Translations under genes and position numbers: made by a program
In this document: positions 22,401-25,677 of the stretch, piece after piece
Position numbering within the stretch: the stretch's first letter is position 1
How the letters are laid out: every line of letters begins with the position of its first letter
Notes under the pieces: generated by a model
Database searches by the model: none
What the model was told of the DNA's origin: nothing
What the model saw: only the letters and a program-made list of their open reading frames with translations
IMG/VR virus record: IMGVR_UViG_3300025890_000138
Coordinates: 1 to 25,857 of that record
Strand: one strand, 5' to 3'
DNA length: 25,857 nucleotides
Source of the DNA: a virus

Positions 22401-23099
22401 ACCACCCTCAATAACAACATCCAACGATGATCCGGGTTTCGAGGTGCCAGAATCAATAGCCGCGAAACTCGGAACCGTGTAGTTACCACCACTAGGCGCA
22501 GGCTCACTGCCAATGTACTGCTTGTCTAAATCCCCGCGCTCGTTACTCGTAATGATCCAATTCGACGGGTTATTCCAAGACTCCTGACGACCATACTGAA
22601 CATCCGCGTTGTCACGAGCCGACTTCGTACCATGAGGATTACCAAACTGATCGTAATAGTTGCCGTCAACCGTAACCGCATTAGTCGGGGTCTTCTCGTC
22701 AAACACACTCTGAGGCAACCCAGCATACACATTACTCGTGTCCCCAGAAGTGGTGCCCGGAATAGTCAAAGTCTGACCAACCGAAATGTTGTTCACGTCC
22801 GATAACGCTATCCCACTCGCATTCGCTATCGCCGCAACCGTCGTACCATTGTCCAAGGCTATCTGACCAAGAGTGTTCCCACTCGAAACCTTGTAACTCG
22901 TGTCCGCTGGCGCATTGTAGTTGTCCTCGAACCCTTTGTCCGCCTGACCCGCCGCATAATTAGACGCCGCCGCCGAACCTTCGTTCCGAGCTATCGTCGC
23001 AGCAGTTCGGTCTATGTAGTCTTGGTCCTTCTCTTTAGCACCAGTGCCCATTGCGATATCGTTAGCTACGCTTTCGAACAAATCAGAAAGCCATCCCAT
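16440..23099 (-). CDS. Giant LysM / degenerate ART-like / coiled-coil protein (2219 aa)
   Basis: Order of parts: charged N-terminus; LysM at about residues 68-114 (YKVSSGNTLGQIALDN...GQTLTIP); three ~85-residue repeats (~145-376); a Ca-loop-like DENKDGVPDMEI (498-509); Gly/Ala-rich hydrophobic segments (~729-770 and 869-894) around AEGGQEGLNQTL; an ADP-ribosyltransferase-like part (~975-1094: DPAIMYRDRGAITFSANP, VYLDVQNPLTIES, SGYDGVID); two FGVS repeats (~1120-1200); about 800 residues of heptad coiled coil (~1214-2017); a Pro/Gln-rich C-terminus with (QA)4. No signal peptide, nuclease or protease motif is evident. ATG 23099 follows GGGAG with 8 bases of spacing; a TTG six codons earlier lacks one. 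Possibly a virion-internal entry/effector protein or fibre; position before terL does not suit an ordinary tape measure. Confidence 0.9.
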   Translation of the reverse strand: MGWLSDLFESVANDIAMGTGAKEKDQDYIDRTAATIARNEGSAAASNYAAGQADKGFEDNYNAPADTSYKVSSGNTLGQIALDNGTTVAAIANASGIALSDVNNISVGQTLTIPGTTSGDTSNVYAGLPQSVFDEKTPTNAVTVDGNYYDQFGNPHGTKSARDNADVQYGRQESWNNPSNWIITSNERGDLDKQYIGSEPAPSGGNYTVPSFAAIDSGTSKPGSSLDVVIEGGKAFVADKAGQKFDNIEEAAASDIVINRKVASYEDPSNYRIDTNQQDDLVRIYVGDEGLPPISYSTPSWESVDTAQESASDKDQYYDLTFVDGERKVLDSYGNAFDTPAEATSNDVKIVDRSNPENYEVVTTNVDGDVEPVAGAGTAIKVGNMITEARYTGEYGDPILTRNLVTGSNVFEAPSITEVLNATTYKDTPYSVEYDDESGLMSVFAPDGQRISSVPGTSVDDNMMRQSLTVLEAGYTPRTVEFEAQVDALMFGGEMFLDENKDGVPDMEISEEVQALSPMNFTAAADNKAAFAAASQVGEAPAPRTPGNRAGVVIEDPSGRTLGDSATDFAKGIGTGVVNTIASGATGMGAVQKADAAATVEALVQTLTDAGDIKSKYQSVMNDLMSDENIARGLISAMDPVEYLENFEVEVEVAPGRSVTMNASMLQGRIQNEQQRIINATEQHNAAMEAAGITVDETYWGQLADTIKEKGSELVGKPGAEDSFAYQVGNGFGSALAFIALSAPAVLAGPAAAPALAATFAATGGALVNAGSMYDEAYAFTLKQTDPATGQLYTPEKADAIALQGTGYATLIGTLEGIPVARALGFVPPQFGSQVAEFFTDIIAEGGQEGLNQTLNNLTAQGIWDPNRGMFDGTVDAAVMGGIVGGAISGGARMTKSMVDGLKANGYSDTEIAMIEESDGGIVTGEMSPERIGALLDRGYTIEQISGVFGNLTGTNTINAMTDAPQMTIEGMAANSAFQDTVIKTGAGDPAIMYRDRGAITFSANPSKDAVPVYLDVQNPLTIESIGTPKGKETLTEVLGSSRADALISEFQQNGNVTLTGADVQKVAESGYDGVIDNDSGKVYVADNSSVYSVTDPETTTEETVVATKPEWKTQLDEAFYLTGSIDMDLAKQVEQEFGVSPFEINEHYQQITASDAAWEKRLLGDYLTKGYIDLDTMLKAEEDFGVSMQDLGNYAEYLDSDLSVYNDAMFADQIKEVRDLTGSQTSLQSEVTSLTNELSAVEADLIEMTSNRDLDSEAAATAIAKQEQLSGELSAKKEELAGVEKTLGETQTALEAETKTRATAEQNVTSLTSDLGSANSTITDLQSSLDSANDKVSTLNSTIEGLNTDVGTAEAATEAADKVVTKLNEDIKFKNEEITGLAADVKAAEDAVLAKQDELDTASASVETSAETITSLNSEIKALEDAKTGLDGDLSTAIGERDSLQGTLDERTKERDTLQESLTSSNTQLEAANKQLTAANTQVTDLTSQKEVLTKEVATLTTELGTANTNLTAALEASGSSAALAENLNTQLQTANSTISSMTTELNETMADVTALEKEIASQKENQTISDADLAAAEASLEAANLEVQTLSDSLGIEEAAKNELQKKLTSAESDLSNLQKSSSKSIESLGLEVDTANATIESLQGQLTTATNDVSSLSNQLEAAQNSQTATAEQKAALAGQLDAAQKEATSLLSDITKLEGQRDTLKADLTAAQSTIGTQETTIGNQAEAITTLTTDLGAANQDVSSLTGQLGTAKESVTALEGQLEAANNSLTATQTEKDTIAANLDTARENARALTQSLSARTKERDNLQVSLNDTKTKLSNTVTLANTLQTNLDASNAEINTLGNQLDTAQANVDSLKETLTDATALQELTDAEKLDLQNDLTTSQNDVQSLTDQLGSRTTERNNIEKQLNETKAELTASTTLTETLQGNLTTAQENILGLESQLGDSQALQQLTEEQRAALEQTLAKEQANAASLETQLGEVTSAFDITQTQLDFAQGATTYINTQLDQNVAEDALVADLVTRGYTADNAQALVNEVQQTRFEQSELARITDARRSAAYVPFGAGPVGGEEDEVTYPDYGPPGTGTVQPQAQAQAQAQQPYQPPATAYQPPPTQPVYEAPRFDPFTRDDATPIAGGPAVELDQFGQPILSFGSTGRPLGSYVTMPTSAGPFNPYEMEMPEAPAFNPQQPVVRPPFPQQPQPVINQGIGGLGRK
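16791..16814. repeat. Hexanucleotide repeat (TGCTTG)x4 in the giant gene
   Basis: Four perfect 6-bp units on the plus strand code (QA)4 near the C-terminus of the giant protein, inside a Pro/Gln-rich region. Such runs can change length by slippage. It is a coding low-complexity tract, not a regulatory array. Confidence 0.85.
17190..17735 (-). repeat. Two degenerate tandem repeats of 98 and 84 residues in the coiled coil
   Basis: Copy 1 (17735-17442) and copy 2 (17441-17190) of the giant gene align without gaps over their first ~64 residues: LSARTKERDNLQVSLNDTK against LGSRTTERNNIEKQLNETK, and LANTLQTNLDASNAEINTL against LTETLQGNLTTAQENILGL. Copy 2 then lacks 14 residues, exactly two heptads. 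This implies the coiled coil grew by duplication and changed length in register. Confidence 0.7.
21975..22667 (-). repeat. Three degenerate ~85-residue repeats in the giant protein
   Basis: Three units share an (E/D)G...DxxGxxF...A...DV...NP(S/E)NYxIxT...DD(L/V) pattern: NNPSNWIITSNERGDLDKQY, YEDPSNYRIDTNQQDDLVRI and RSNPENYEVVTTNVDGDVEP. Each probably forms a small beta domain. They lie between the LysM and the hydrophobic middle. Confidence 0.7.
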
Positions 23100-23114
23100 C
23101 AGTAATACTCCCGT
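23096..23114. repeat. 19-bp direct repeat, copy 2 (start of giant gene)
   Basis: Identical to 13931-13949. Here it supplies GGGAG and the ATG of the giant gene; there the same bases serve the portal gene and end the terminase gene. Confidence 0.9.
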
Positions 23115-23279
23115 CAACCGAATTATGCATGTTTATATCAGCTTTTTTTGAACTTGGCGAGTACGGTTTAGTTTGCAATGAAATTACCCCCGCGATTTTT
23201 AGAGGGGGTAGGGGTCCCAATGGAAAAATACCCGAGTGAATTTACAAAACCAATAATATAGAAGGCCGCAGTTCCCTTG

Positions 23280-23301
23280 CACCCCCCGAAAAAGGGGGGT
23301 G
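23280..23301. other. GC-rich inverted repeat
   Basis: CACCCCCC-GAAAAA-GGGGGGTG is a perfect 8-bp stem with a 6-base loop. Read leftward the loop is TTTTTC and no T-run follows the stem, so it is not a classical terminator in either direction. It overlaps the G-run block. Confidence 0.7.
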
Positions 23302-23317
23302 GGGTCGGGGCGCGGGG
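23294..23317 (+). other. G-quadruplex-type sequence
   Basis: Four G runs of 6, 4, 4 and 4, separated by loops of 1 (T), 2 (TC) and 3 (CGC) bases on the plus strand. This meets the usual definition of a stable parallel quadruplex with at least four tetrads. It lies in the control region between the divergent gene blocks. Confidence 0.75.
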
Positions 23318-23395
23318 CCGCGCCACGCCGCGCTGCGGCGCAGTAACCCCCAGCAATGCTGCGGTGCAGCGGTCAGCAGCTAGCCATTTTATTTT

Positions 23396-23406
23396 ATAAA
23401 ACTTGT
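23396..23406 (+). promoter_or_regulatory. ATAAAACTTGT element, copy 1
   Basis: First of four copies of this 11-mer in the rightward region. It lies 104 bases before the first rightward gene, after a GC-rich block. It could be an A-rich upstream element plus a CTTGT-type -35 box, or a phage-specific site. Confidence 0.6.
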
Positions 23407-23426
23407 AATTAATTGTGTTTTACCTG

Positions 23427-23464
23427 TTGACAATCCCAATTCCATGCCCCATAACTATGTTATG
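23427..23464 (+). promoter_or_regulatory. Sigma70-like promoter with palindromic operator over the -10 box
   Basis: TTGACA (23427-23432), 17 bases, CATAAC (23450-23455; four of six matches to TATAAT). The perfect palindrome CATAAC-TAT-GTTATG (23450-23464) covers the -10 box, where a dimeric repressor would block initiation. It drives rightward transcription toward the gene at 23510. The promoter call is good; the operator role is inferred from position and symmetry. Confidence 0.65.
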
Positions 23465-23488
23465 GCCCTTCACTGGGAGGGGCCAGTG
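23464..23488 (+). other. Two mutually exclusive leader hairpins
   Basis: In the leader of the first rightward gene, GGCCC (23464-23468) can pair with GGGCC (23480-23484), or CACTGG (23471-23476) with CCAGTG (23483-23488). The two cannot form together. They lie 8 bases before the AGAAAGGAAA ribosome site. Confidence 0.5.
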
Positions 23489-23509
23489 TTCAACTAGAAA
23501 GGAAAGAAC

Positions 23510-23743
23510 ATGACAGCCAAAGCAACGCAACTAGGCCGGATCGCTGAGATCGAAGCCCAAATCAAATCGCTTACAAAAGAGCGTGATGAGCTTCGCGCCG
23601 ATAGCGTAGCGTTCGGTTATGCGCGGTGGGAATACACCGTGCGGATGAGCGCCCCGTCGCTGGCATGGTGGAAAGAAAACCGCCCCAGCGTTTGGCATAA
23701 GTATGCCAAGCAAACTCGCGTCAAGAAATTCGTCGCGGTATAA
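23510..23743 (+). CDS. Hypothetical early-region protein (77 aa)
   Basis: A 77-residue protein with a helical N-terminal half (GRIAEIEAQIKSLTKERDEL, residues 9-28, heptad-like) and an aromatic, basic C-terminal half (WEYTVRMSAPSLAWWKENRP, then WHKYAKQTRVKKF). Four Trp in a short stretch and a basic end suggest protein or nucleic-acid binding. I recognise no family. It is the first rightward gene after the sigma70-like promoter. The start follows AGAAAGGAAA (23496-23505), the leader shared by most genes of this block, and a GC hairpin follows the stop. Confidence 0.85.
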   Translation: MTAKATQLGRIAEIEAQIKSLTKERDELRADSVAFGYARWEYTVRMSAPSLAWWKENRPSVWHKYAKQTRVKKFVAV

Positions 23744-23750
23744 CTCAACA

Positions 23751-23766
23751 GGGGGCTGCGGCCCCC
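23751..23766 (+). terminator. GC hairpin after the first rightward gene
   Basis: GGGGGC-TGCG-GCCCCC, a 6-bp perfect stem, lies 7 bases after the TAA. No T-run follows, so it may only slow polymerase or protect mRNA ends rather than terminate. Confidence 0.5.
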
Positions 23767-23791
23767 ACCTCTCAACAAGAAAGGAAATAAC

Positions 23792-24127
23792 ATGGCCTTA
23801 CATTATGACATTAAAGACGTGAAGGCGGACTGGAATGATGACGCCATTTGGCCCATCACAAACGCTTTAATCTGGGGCACCATGTCAGTTGCTATGAATA
23901 GCATCACTGAGAAAGACTGGCGCGAGTTTTACACCCGCTGCCACATGATCGAGACCATTCACGGGGCGTGGTTATTCTATGACCACAAACCACGGTTCAT
24001 CACCCCCGATGACGTTCAGTCCCACATCGGGCTGCACACAAACGCTAGCCAGATGACGAATGCACGGTTCAAAACCAGCATTGATAAGCGGCTGCGACAG
24101 CAGGCTGTTGAGTTGCTGCGTAAATAA
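23792..24127 (+). CDS. Hypothetical protein, aromatic-rich (111 aa)
   Basis: A 111-residue protein with many Trp, Tyr and His: YDIKDVKADWNDDAIWPITN (about residues 5-24), a helical ALIWGTMSVAMNSITEKDWR, then FYTRCHMIETIHGAWLFYD and FITPDDVQSHIGLHTNAS, ending in a basic helix (RFKTSIDKRLRQQAVELLRK). The fold is probably alpha-helical. No family is recognised. The start follows CTCAACAAGAAAGGAAATAAC, the shared leader. Its stop codon overlaps the second ATAAAACTTGT element, so the next promoter-like element sits at its very end. Confidence 0.85.
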   Translation: MALHYDIKDVKADWNDDAIWPITNALIWGTMSVAMNSITEKDWREFYTRCHMIETIHGAWLFYDHKPRFITPDDVQSHIGLHTNASQMTNARFKTSIDKRLRQQAVELLRK

Positions 24128-24134
24128 AACTTGT
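24124..24134 (+). promoter_or_regulatory. ATAAAACTTGT element, copy 2
   Basis: Overlaps the TAA of the gene ending at 24127 and lies 54 bases before the next ATG. A TACAAG with four of six -10 matches follows the CTTGTG at 18-base spacing, inside the next hairpin. Confidence 0.6.
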
Positions 24135-24136
24135 GT

Positions 24137-24163
24137 CCCCCTTGTGCATGGTGTACAAGGGGG
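24137..24163 (+). other. Long leader hairpin
   Basis: CCCCCTTGTGCA-TGG-TGTACAAGGGGG, a 12-bp stem with one G-U pair and a 3-base loop. It lies between the ATAAAACTTGT element and the ribosome site. It could end the upstream transcript or structure the new leader; no T-run follows. Confidence 0.6.
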
Positions 24164-24187
24164 TATCTCAATTAGAAAGGAAAAGAG

Positions 24188-24397
24188 ATGGAAAATTTTG
24201 AACACACATTGCGCAACTTGGTTTGGCAGTTGATTGAAGAAAAAGTCAAAGCTGAGATTGAAAGCGAAGTTAGAGTGCAGCTACACACCAATACTTCAGA
24301 GCAACTCACCTATGAGTCCGATGAGTTCTCAGAGAAAGTTAATGAGTTGATATCGGATTACTTCACCTACAACGTGAGTGTATCCATTGACCACTGA
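24188..24397 (+). CDS. Hypothetical acidic helical protein (69 aa)
   Basis: A 69-residue acidic protein: MENFEHTLRNLVWQLIEEKV, continuing as a charged amphipathic helix, then RVQLHTNTSEQLTYES and FSEKVNELISDYFTYNVSVS. Helix-rich, soluble, pI low; no motif. It follows the shared leader (AGAAAGGAAA at 24174-24183, 4 bases before ATG) and a long hairpin. Its last codons overlap the start of a short membrane ORF in another frame. Function is unknown. Confidence 0.85.
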   Translation: MENFEHTLRNLVWQLIEEKVKAEIESEVRVQLHTNTSEQLTYESDEFSEKVNELISDYFTYNVSVSIDH

Positions 24398-24521
24398 GAT
24401 CAGAAAACAAAACAGGGTCCGGCTTATCGGCTGGGCCCTGTTATTATTTGGCTGGGTGCTGGTGCTGCTAATATTCATCACCGCTATCCAGTGTTTTGCA
24501 ACAGGCTTATGCTTTAACTAA
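24387..24521 (+). CDS. Short single-span membrane ORF (44 aa), overlapping a hairpin
   Basis: From TTG 24387 (or GTG 24378) the frame codes MTTEIRKQNRVRLIG, then a strongly hydrophobic segment (WALLLFGWVLVLLIFITAI), then QCFATGLCFN. A basic residue cluster before the hydrophobic stretch fits a N-in membrane anchor, and the stop at 24519-24521 abuts the next gene's leader, as in tightly packed phage regions. Against it: no ATG, only GTGAG as a weak ribosome site, and overlap with a terminator-like hairpin. Support is composition and position only. Confidence 0.45.
   Translation: MTTEIRKQNRVRLIGWALLLFGWVLVLLIFITAIQCFATGLCFN
24411..24442 (+). terminator. Terminator-like hairpin
   Basis: AACAGGGTCC (24411-24420) pairs with GGGCCCTGTT (24433-24442), 10 bp with one G-U pair and a 12-base loop, followed by ATTATTT. 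It may end the transcript of the gene before it. It lies wholly inside the short membrane ORF at 24387-24521. Confidence 0.55.
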
Positions 24522-24534
24522 GAAAGGAAACAAT

Positions 24535-24819
24535 ATGCCTAGAACAACATTCGGAAAAACTCGCAAGTCAGAGCAGCCATACGCTACATACGTTAGCCCC
24601 TATGGCTGGACATGGAAAGTCTTGAAGACTTACAAGCACTCGAGCGCCGAACGCAGCGACCCCTATGCACGGTGGTTTGTTGCGGCAACGTCACCCCACA
24701 TGCCCGACGGGCAATATGAGATGGGCGATACATACGCCAGCGAAGTGACGCGCAACGGTGCGCTGATCGACGCCGACCCCGCATGGATGGATGAATACGG
24801 CGCACCAGTCATAGGATAA
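24535..24819 (+). CDS. Hypothetical protein (94 aa)
   Basis: A 94-residue protein: MPRTTFGKTRKSEQPYATYV, then PYGWTWKVLKTYKHSSAERS, DPYARWFVAATSPHMPDGQY and EMGDTYASEVTRNGALIDAD. The aromatic, Gly-containing middle (YGWTWKVLKTY, ARWFVAAT) suggests a small beta-rich domain; many phage small proteins with 'YGWxWxVLKxY...PxARWF' are uncharacterised. ATG 24535 is chosen over upstream codons because it follows AGAAAGGAAA by 4 bases. The gene sits in the accessory block between a membrane ORF and a hairpin-rich gap. Function is unknown. Confidence 0.87.
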   Translation: MPRTTFGKTRKSEQPYATYVSPYGWTWKVLKTYKHSSAERSDPYARWFVAATSPHMPDGQYEMGDTYASEVTRNGALIDADPAWMDEYGAPVIG

Positions 24820-24868
24820 CGAACCCCCCGCTCGAGGGATATCGGGCACTTTCCTTTCACTGAGAATG

Positions 24869-24900
24869 ACGGGCCCGGGTGCGAAAGCGCTCGGGCCCGT
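24869..24900 (+). other. Strong hairpin with GNRA tetraloop
   Basis: ACGGGCCCGGGTGC and GCGCTCGGGCCCGT form a 14-bp stem with two G-U pairs, closed by a GAAA loop. It lies 50 bases after the preceding stop and has no T-run. A structured RNA end or mRNA stabiliser is as likely as a terminator. Confidence 0.65.
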
Positions 24901-24902
24901 TG

Positions 24903-24930
24903 GCGCAGGGCGCAGGGCGCAGGGCGCAGG
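24903..24930 (+). repeat. Tandem GCGCAGG repeat, four copies
   Basis: Four perfect 7-bp units directly after the GNRA hairpin. A 23-bp stretch of this block is also present in the second array at 25563-25602, in the same place relative to the ATAAAACTTGT element. Confidence 0.85.
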
Positions 24931-24970
24931 CCCTCGCTTCGCTCGGGAAAATTTGTCAAGCCGCAGGACG

Positions 24971-24991
24971 AAAGTGACGCTACGTCACTTT
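24971..24991. promoter_or_regulatory. Perfect 21-bp palindrome upstream of the third ATAAAACTTGT
   Basis: AAAGTGACG-CTA-CGTCACTTT: 9-bp arms with a 3-base centre, immediately before TGAAATAAAACTTGT. Operator-like symmetry at an upstream position fits a regulator of the promoter element; as RNA it would be a short hairpin with a TTT end. Confidence 0.55.
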
Positions 24992-24994
24992 GAA

Positions 24995-25005
24995 ATAAAA
25001 CTTGT
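24995..25005 (+). promoter_or_regulatory. ATAAAACTTGT element, copy 3
   Basis: Follows the palindrome; then TTGACT and, 17 bases on, AATCAT or nearby TGCAAT as a weak -10. The gene starts at 25076 after the hairpin at 25039-25056. Confidence 0.6.
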
Positions 25006-25038
25006 TGACTGCTTGGTTGCTGTGTGCAATCATGAGTT

Positions 25039-25056
25039 ATAGGCAATCCCGCCTAT
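25039..25056 (+). other. Leader hairpin
   Basis: ATAGGC-AATCCC-GCCTAT, a perfect 6-bp stem, directly before TCTCAATAAGGAAAG. Such a hairpin before the ribosome site is repeated in this block. Confidence 0.6.
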
Positions 25057-25075
25057 CTCAATAAGGAAAGAGACA

Positions 25076-25291
25076 ATGAGAAAATCTTATGTTCAAGAGC
25101 ACACGCTCACAGTTTTGGTTGAGATCGATCTTGGTGAAATCGGCACCATGATCGATAGTCTAAACGAATTAGACACCGAACAAGCCGGATCTTACCGCGT
25201 TCGGGAATTGATCGGCAAGCTGAAAAGCCTACGCCGCGAAACTGCGGATGACGCGCGTCGTGAGTTCGAGCGCTTGGCACAACAATCTTAA
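25076..25291 (+). CDS. Hypothetical helical protein (71 aa)
   Basis: A 71-residue protein starting MRKSYVQEHTLTVLVEIDLG, then MIDSLNELDTEQAGSYRVRE and LIGKLKSLRRETADDARREF. A short beta-strand-like start is followed by charged helices, so a small alpha/beta domain is likely. No family is recognised. Its leader differs from the others (ATAAGGAAAGAGACA instead of AGAAAGGAAA). A strong terminator follows the stop by 8 bases. Confidence 0.85.
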   Translation: MRKSYVQEHTLTVLVEIDLGEIGTMIDSLNELDTEQAGSYRVRELIGKLKSLRRETADDARREFERLAQQS

Positions 25292-25298
25292 TAGGAGG

Positions 25299-25324
25299 CG
25301 GGGGGCTTGGCCCCCCGATTTTTT
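25299..25324 (+). terminator. Intrinsic terminator, also between an SD and the next start codon
   Basis: CGGGGGGC-TTG-GCCCCCCG (25299-25317), an 8-bp stem with a 3-base loop, followed by ATTTTTT (25318-25324): a classical rho-independent terminator. AGGAGG ends at 25298, directly before the stem, and the next ATG starts at 25325, 7 bases after it. Confidence 0.88.
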
Positions 25325-25516
25325 ATGACACATGGATCACCAGCAGATCGCGGCGGGGCCGACGCCTACTACGGCAGACAGATAGACCCCCACTACTGGC
25401 CCGATGGAACATACCACGGGGCGCGGGTCGAGCGGGACAAGATGACCCGCACCCAGATCGAAGAATACTTATCCGCCTACGAAGAACAAGATTTTTTCAA
25501 AGATTGGGGCGACTAA
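25325..25516 (+). CDS. Hypothetical protein (63 aa)
   Basis: A 63-residue polar protein: MTHGSPADRGGADAYYGRQI, then DPHYWPDGTYHGARVERDKM and TRTQIEEYLSAYEEQDFFKD. A Gly-rich, Tyr/Trp-containing first half (GRQIDPHYWPDGTYHG) and a helical acidic C-terminus are visible. The frame ADAYYGR...P.....G is a recurrent phage small-protein feature without known function. Immediately upstream is the T-run of a terminator; AGGAGG lies before that hairpin, so translation could use it when the stem is folded. An upstream TTG (25307) lies inside the hairpin and is unlikely. Confidence 0.7.
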   Translation: MTHGSPADRGGADAYYGRQIDPHYWPDGTYHGARVERDKMTRTQIEEYLSAYEEQDFFKDWGD

Positions 25517-25519
25517 GCT

Positions 25520-25557
25520 GGGGGCTTCGGCCCCCTTATGCTTTCATAAAAGCATAA
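25520..25557 (+). terminator. Double hairpin terminator region
   Basis: First, GGGGGC-TTCG-GCCCCC (25520-25535) with a UUCG loop, 4 bases after the stop; then TTATGCTTT-CATA-AAAGCATAA (25536-25557), a perfect 9-bp AT-rich stem. The first is followed by TTATGCTTT, a modest T tract. Together they look like a strong transcript end. Confidence 0.75.
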
Positions 25558-25562
25558 CACGG

Positions 25563-25602
25563 GGCCGCAGGCCCGCAGGGCGCAGGGCGCAGGCCCGCAG
25601 GC
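25563..25602 (+). repeat. Tandem CGCAGG-based repeat, second array
   Basis: Five CGCAGG units of slightly varied 7-8 bp spacing, sharing a 23-bp identical segment with the array at 24903-24930. It again lies just before an ATAAAACTTGT element. Confidence 0.8.
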
Positions 25603-25610
25603 TACATGAA

Positions 25611-25621
25611 ATAAAACTTGT
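25611..25621 (+). promoter_or_regulatory. ATAAAACTTGT element, copy 4
   Basis: Shares the preceding TGA with copy 3 (TGAAATAAAACTTGT). CTTGTA, 17 bases, TATTCT (four of six -10 matches) fits a weak sigma70 promoter; the gene starts 57 bases later. Confidence 0.62.
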
Positions 25622-25677
25622 AACCGGCGCACAATCTGTTATTCTAAACACGTTCAATTAGAAAGGAAACAAACACC

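Larger units (their letters stand above)
23100..23509. other. Gene-free divergent control region
   Basis: About 410 bases separate the leftward late operon from the rightward small genes. I see no credible ORF. From the left: a TATAAA (minus strand, 23137-23132) without a recognisable -35 box, which is the only hint of a leftward promoter; an inverted repeat TACCCCC/GGGGGTA near 23185-23211; an AT-rich stretch (23220-23260); a GC-rich hairpin and G-run block (23280-23350); then the rightward elements listed separately. The late promoter may be too divergent to recognise or may need a phage factor. Confidence 0.7.

Noticed and set aside
23168-23356. 62-codon minus-strand frame in the control region
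   Set aside because: Pro/Gly-rich product arising from G runs; no ribosome site and no neighbour coupling.
24663-25046. 127-codon minus-strand open frame
   Set aside because: It crosses the GNRA hairpin, tandem repeats and a promoter element, opposes a supported gene, and has a biased composition.
24903-25602. Possible CRISPR array in the GCGCAGG repeats
   Set aside because: Units are 7 bp and contiguous, without spacers.
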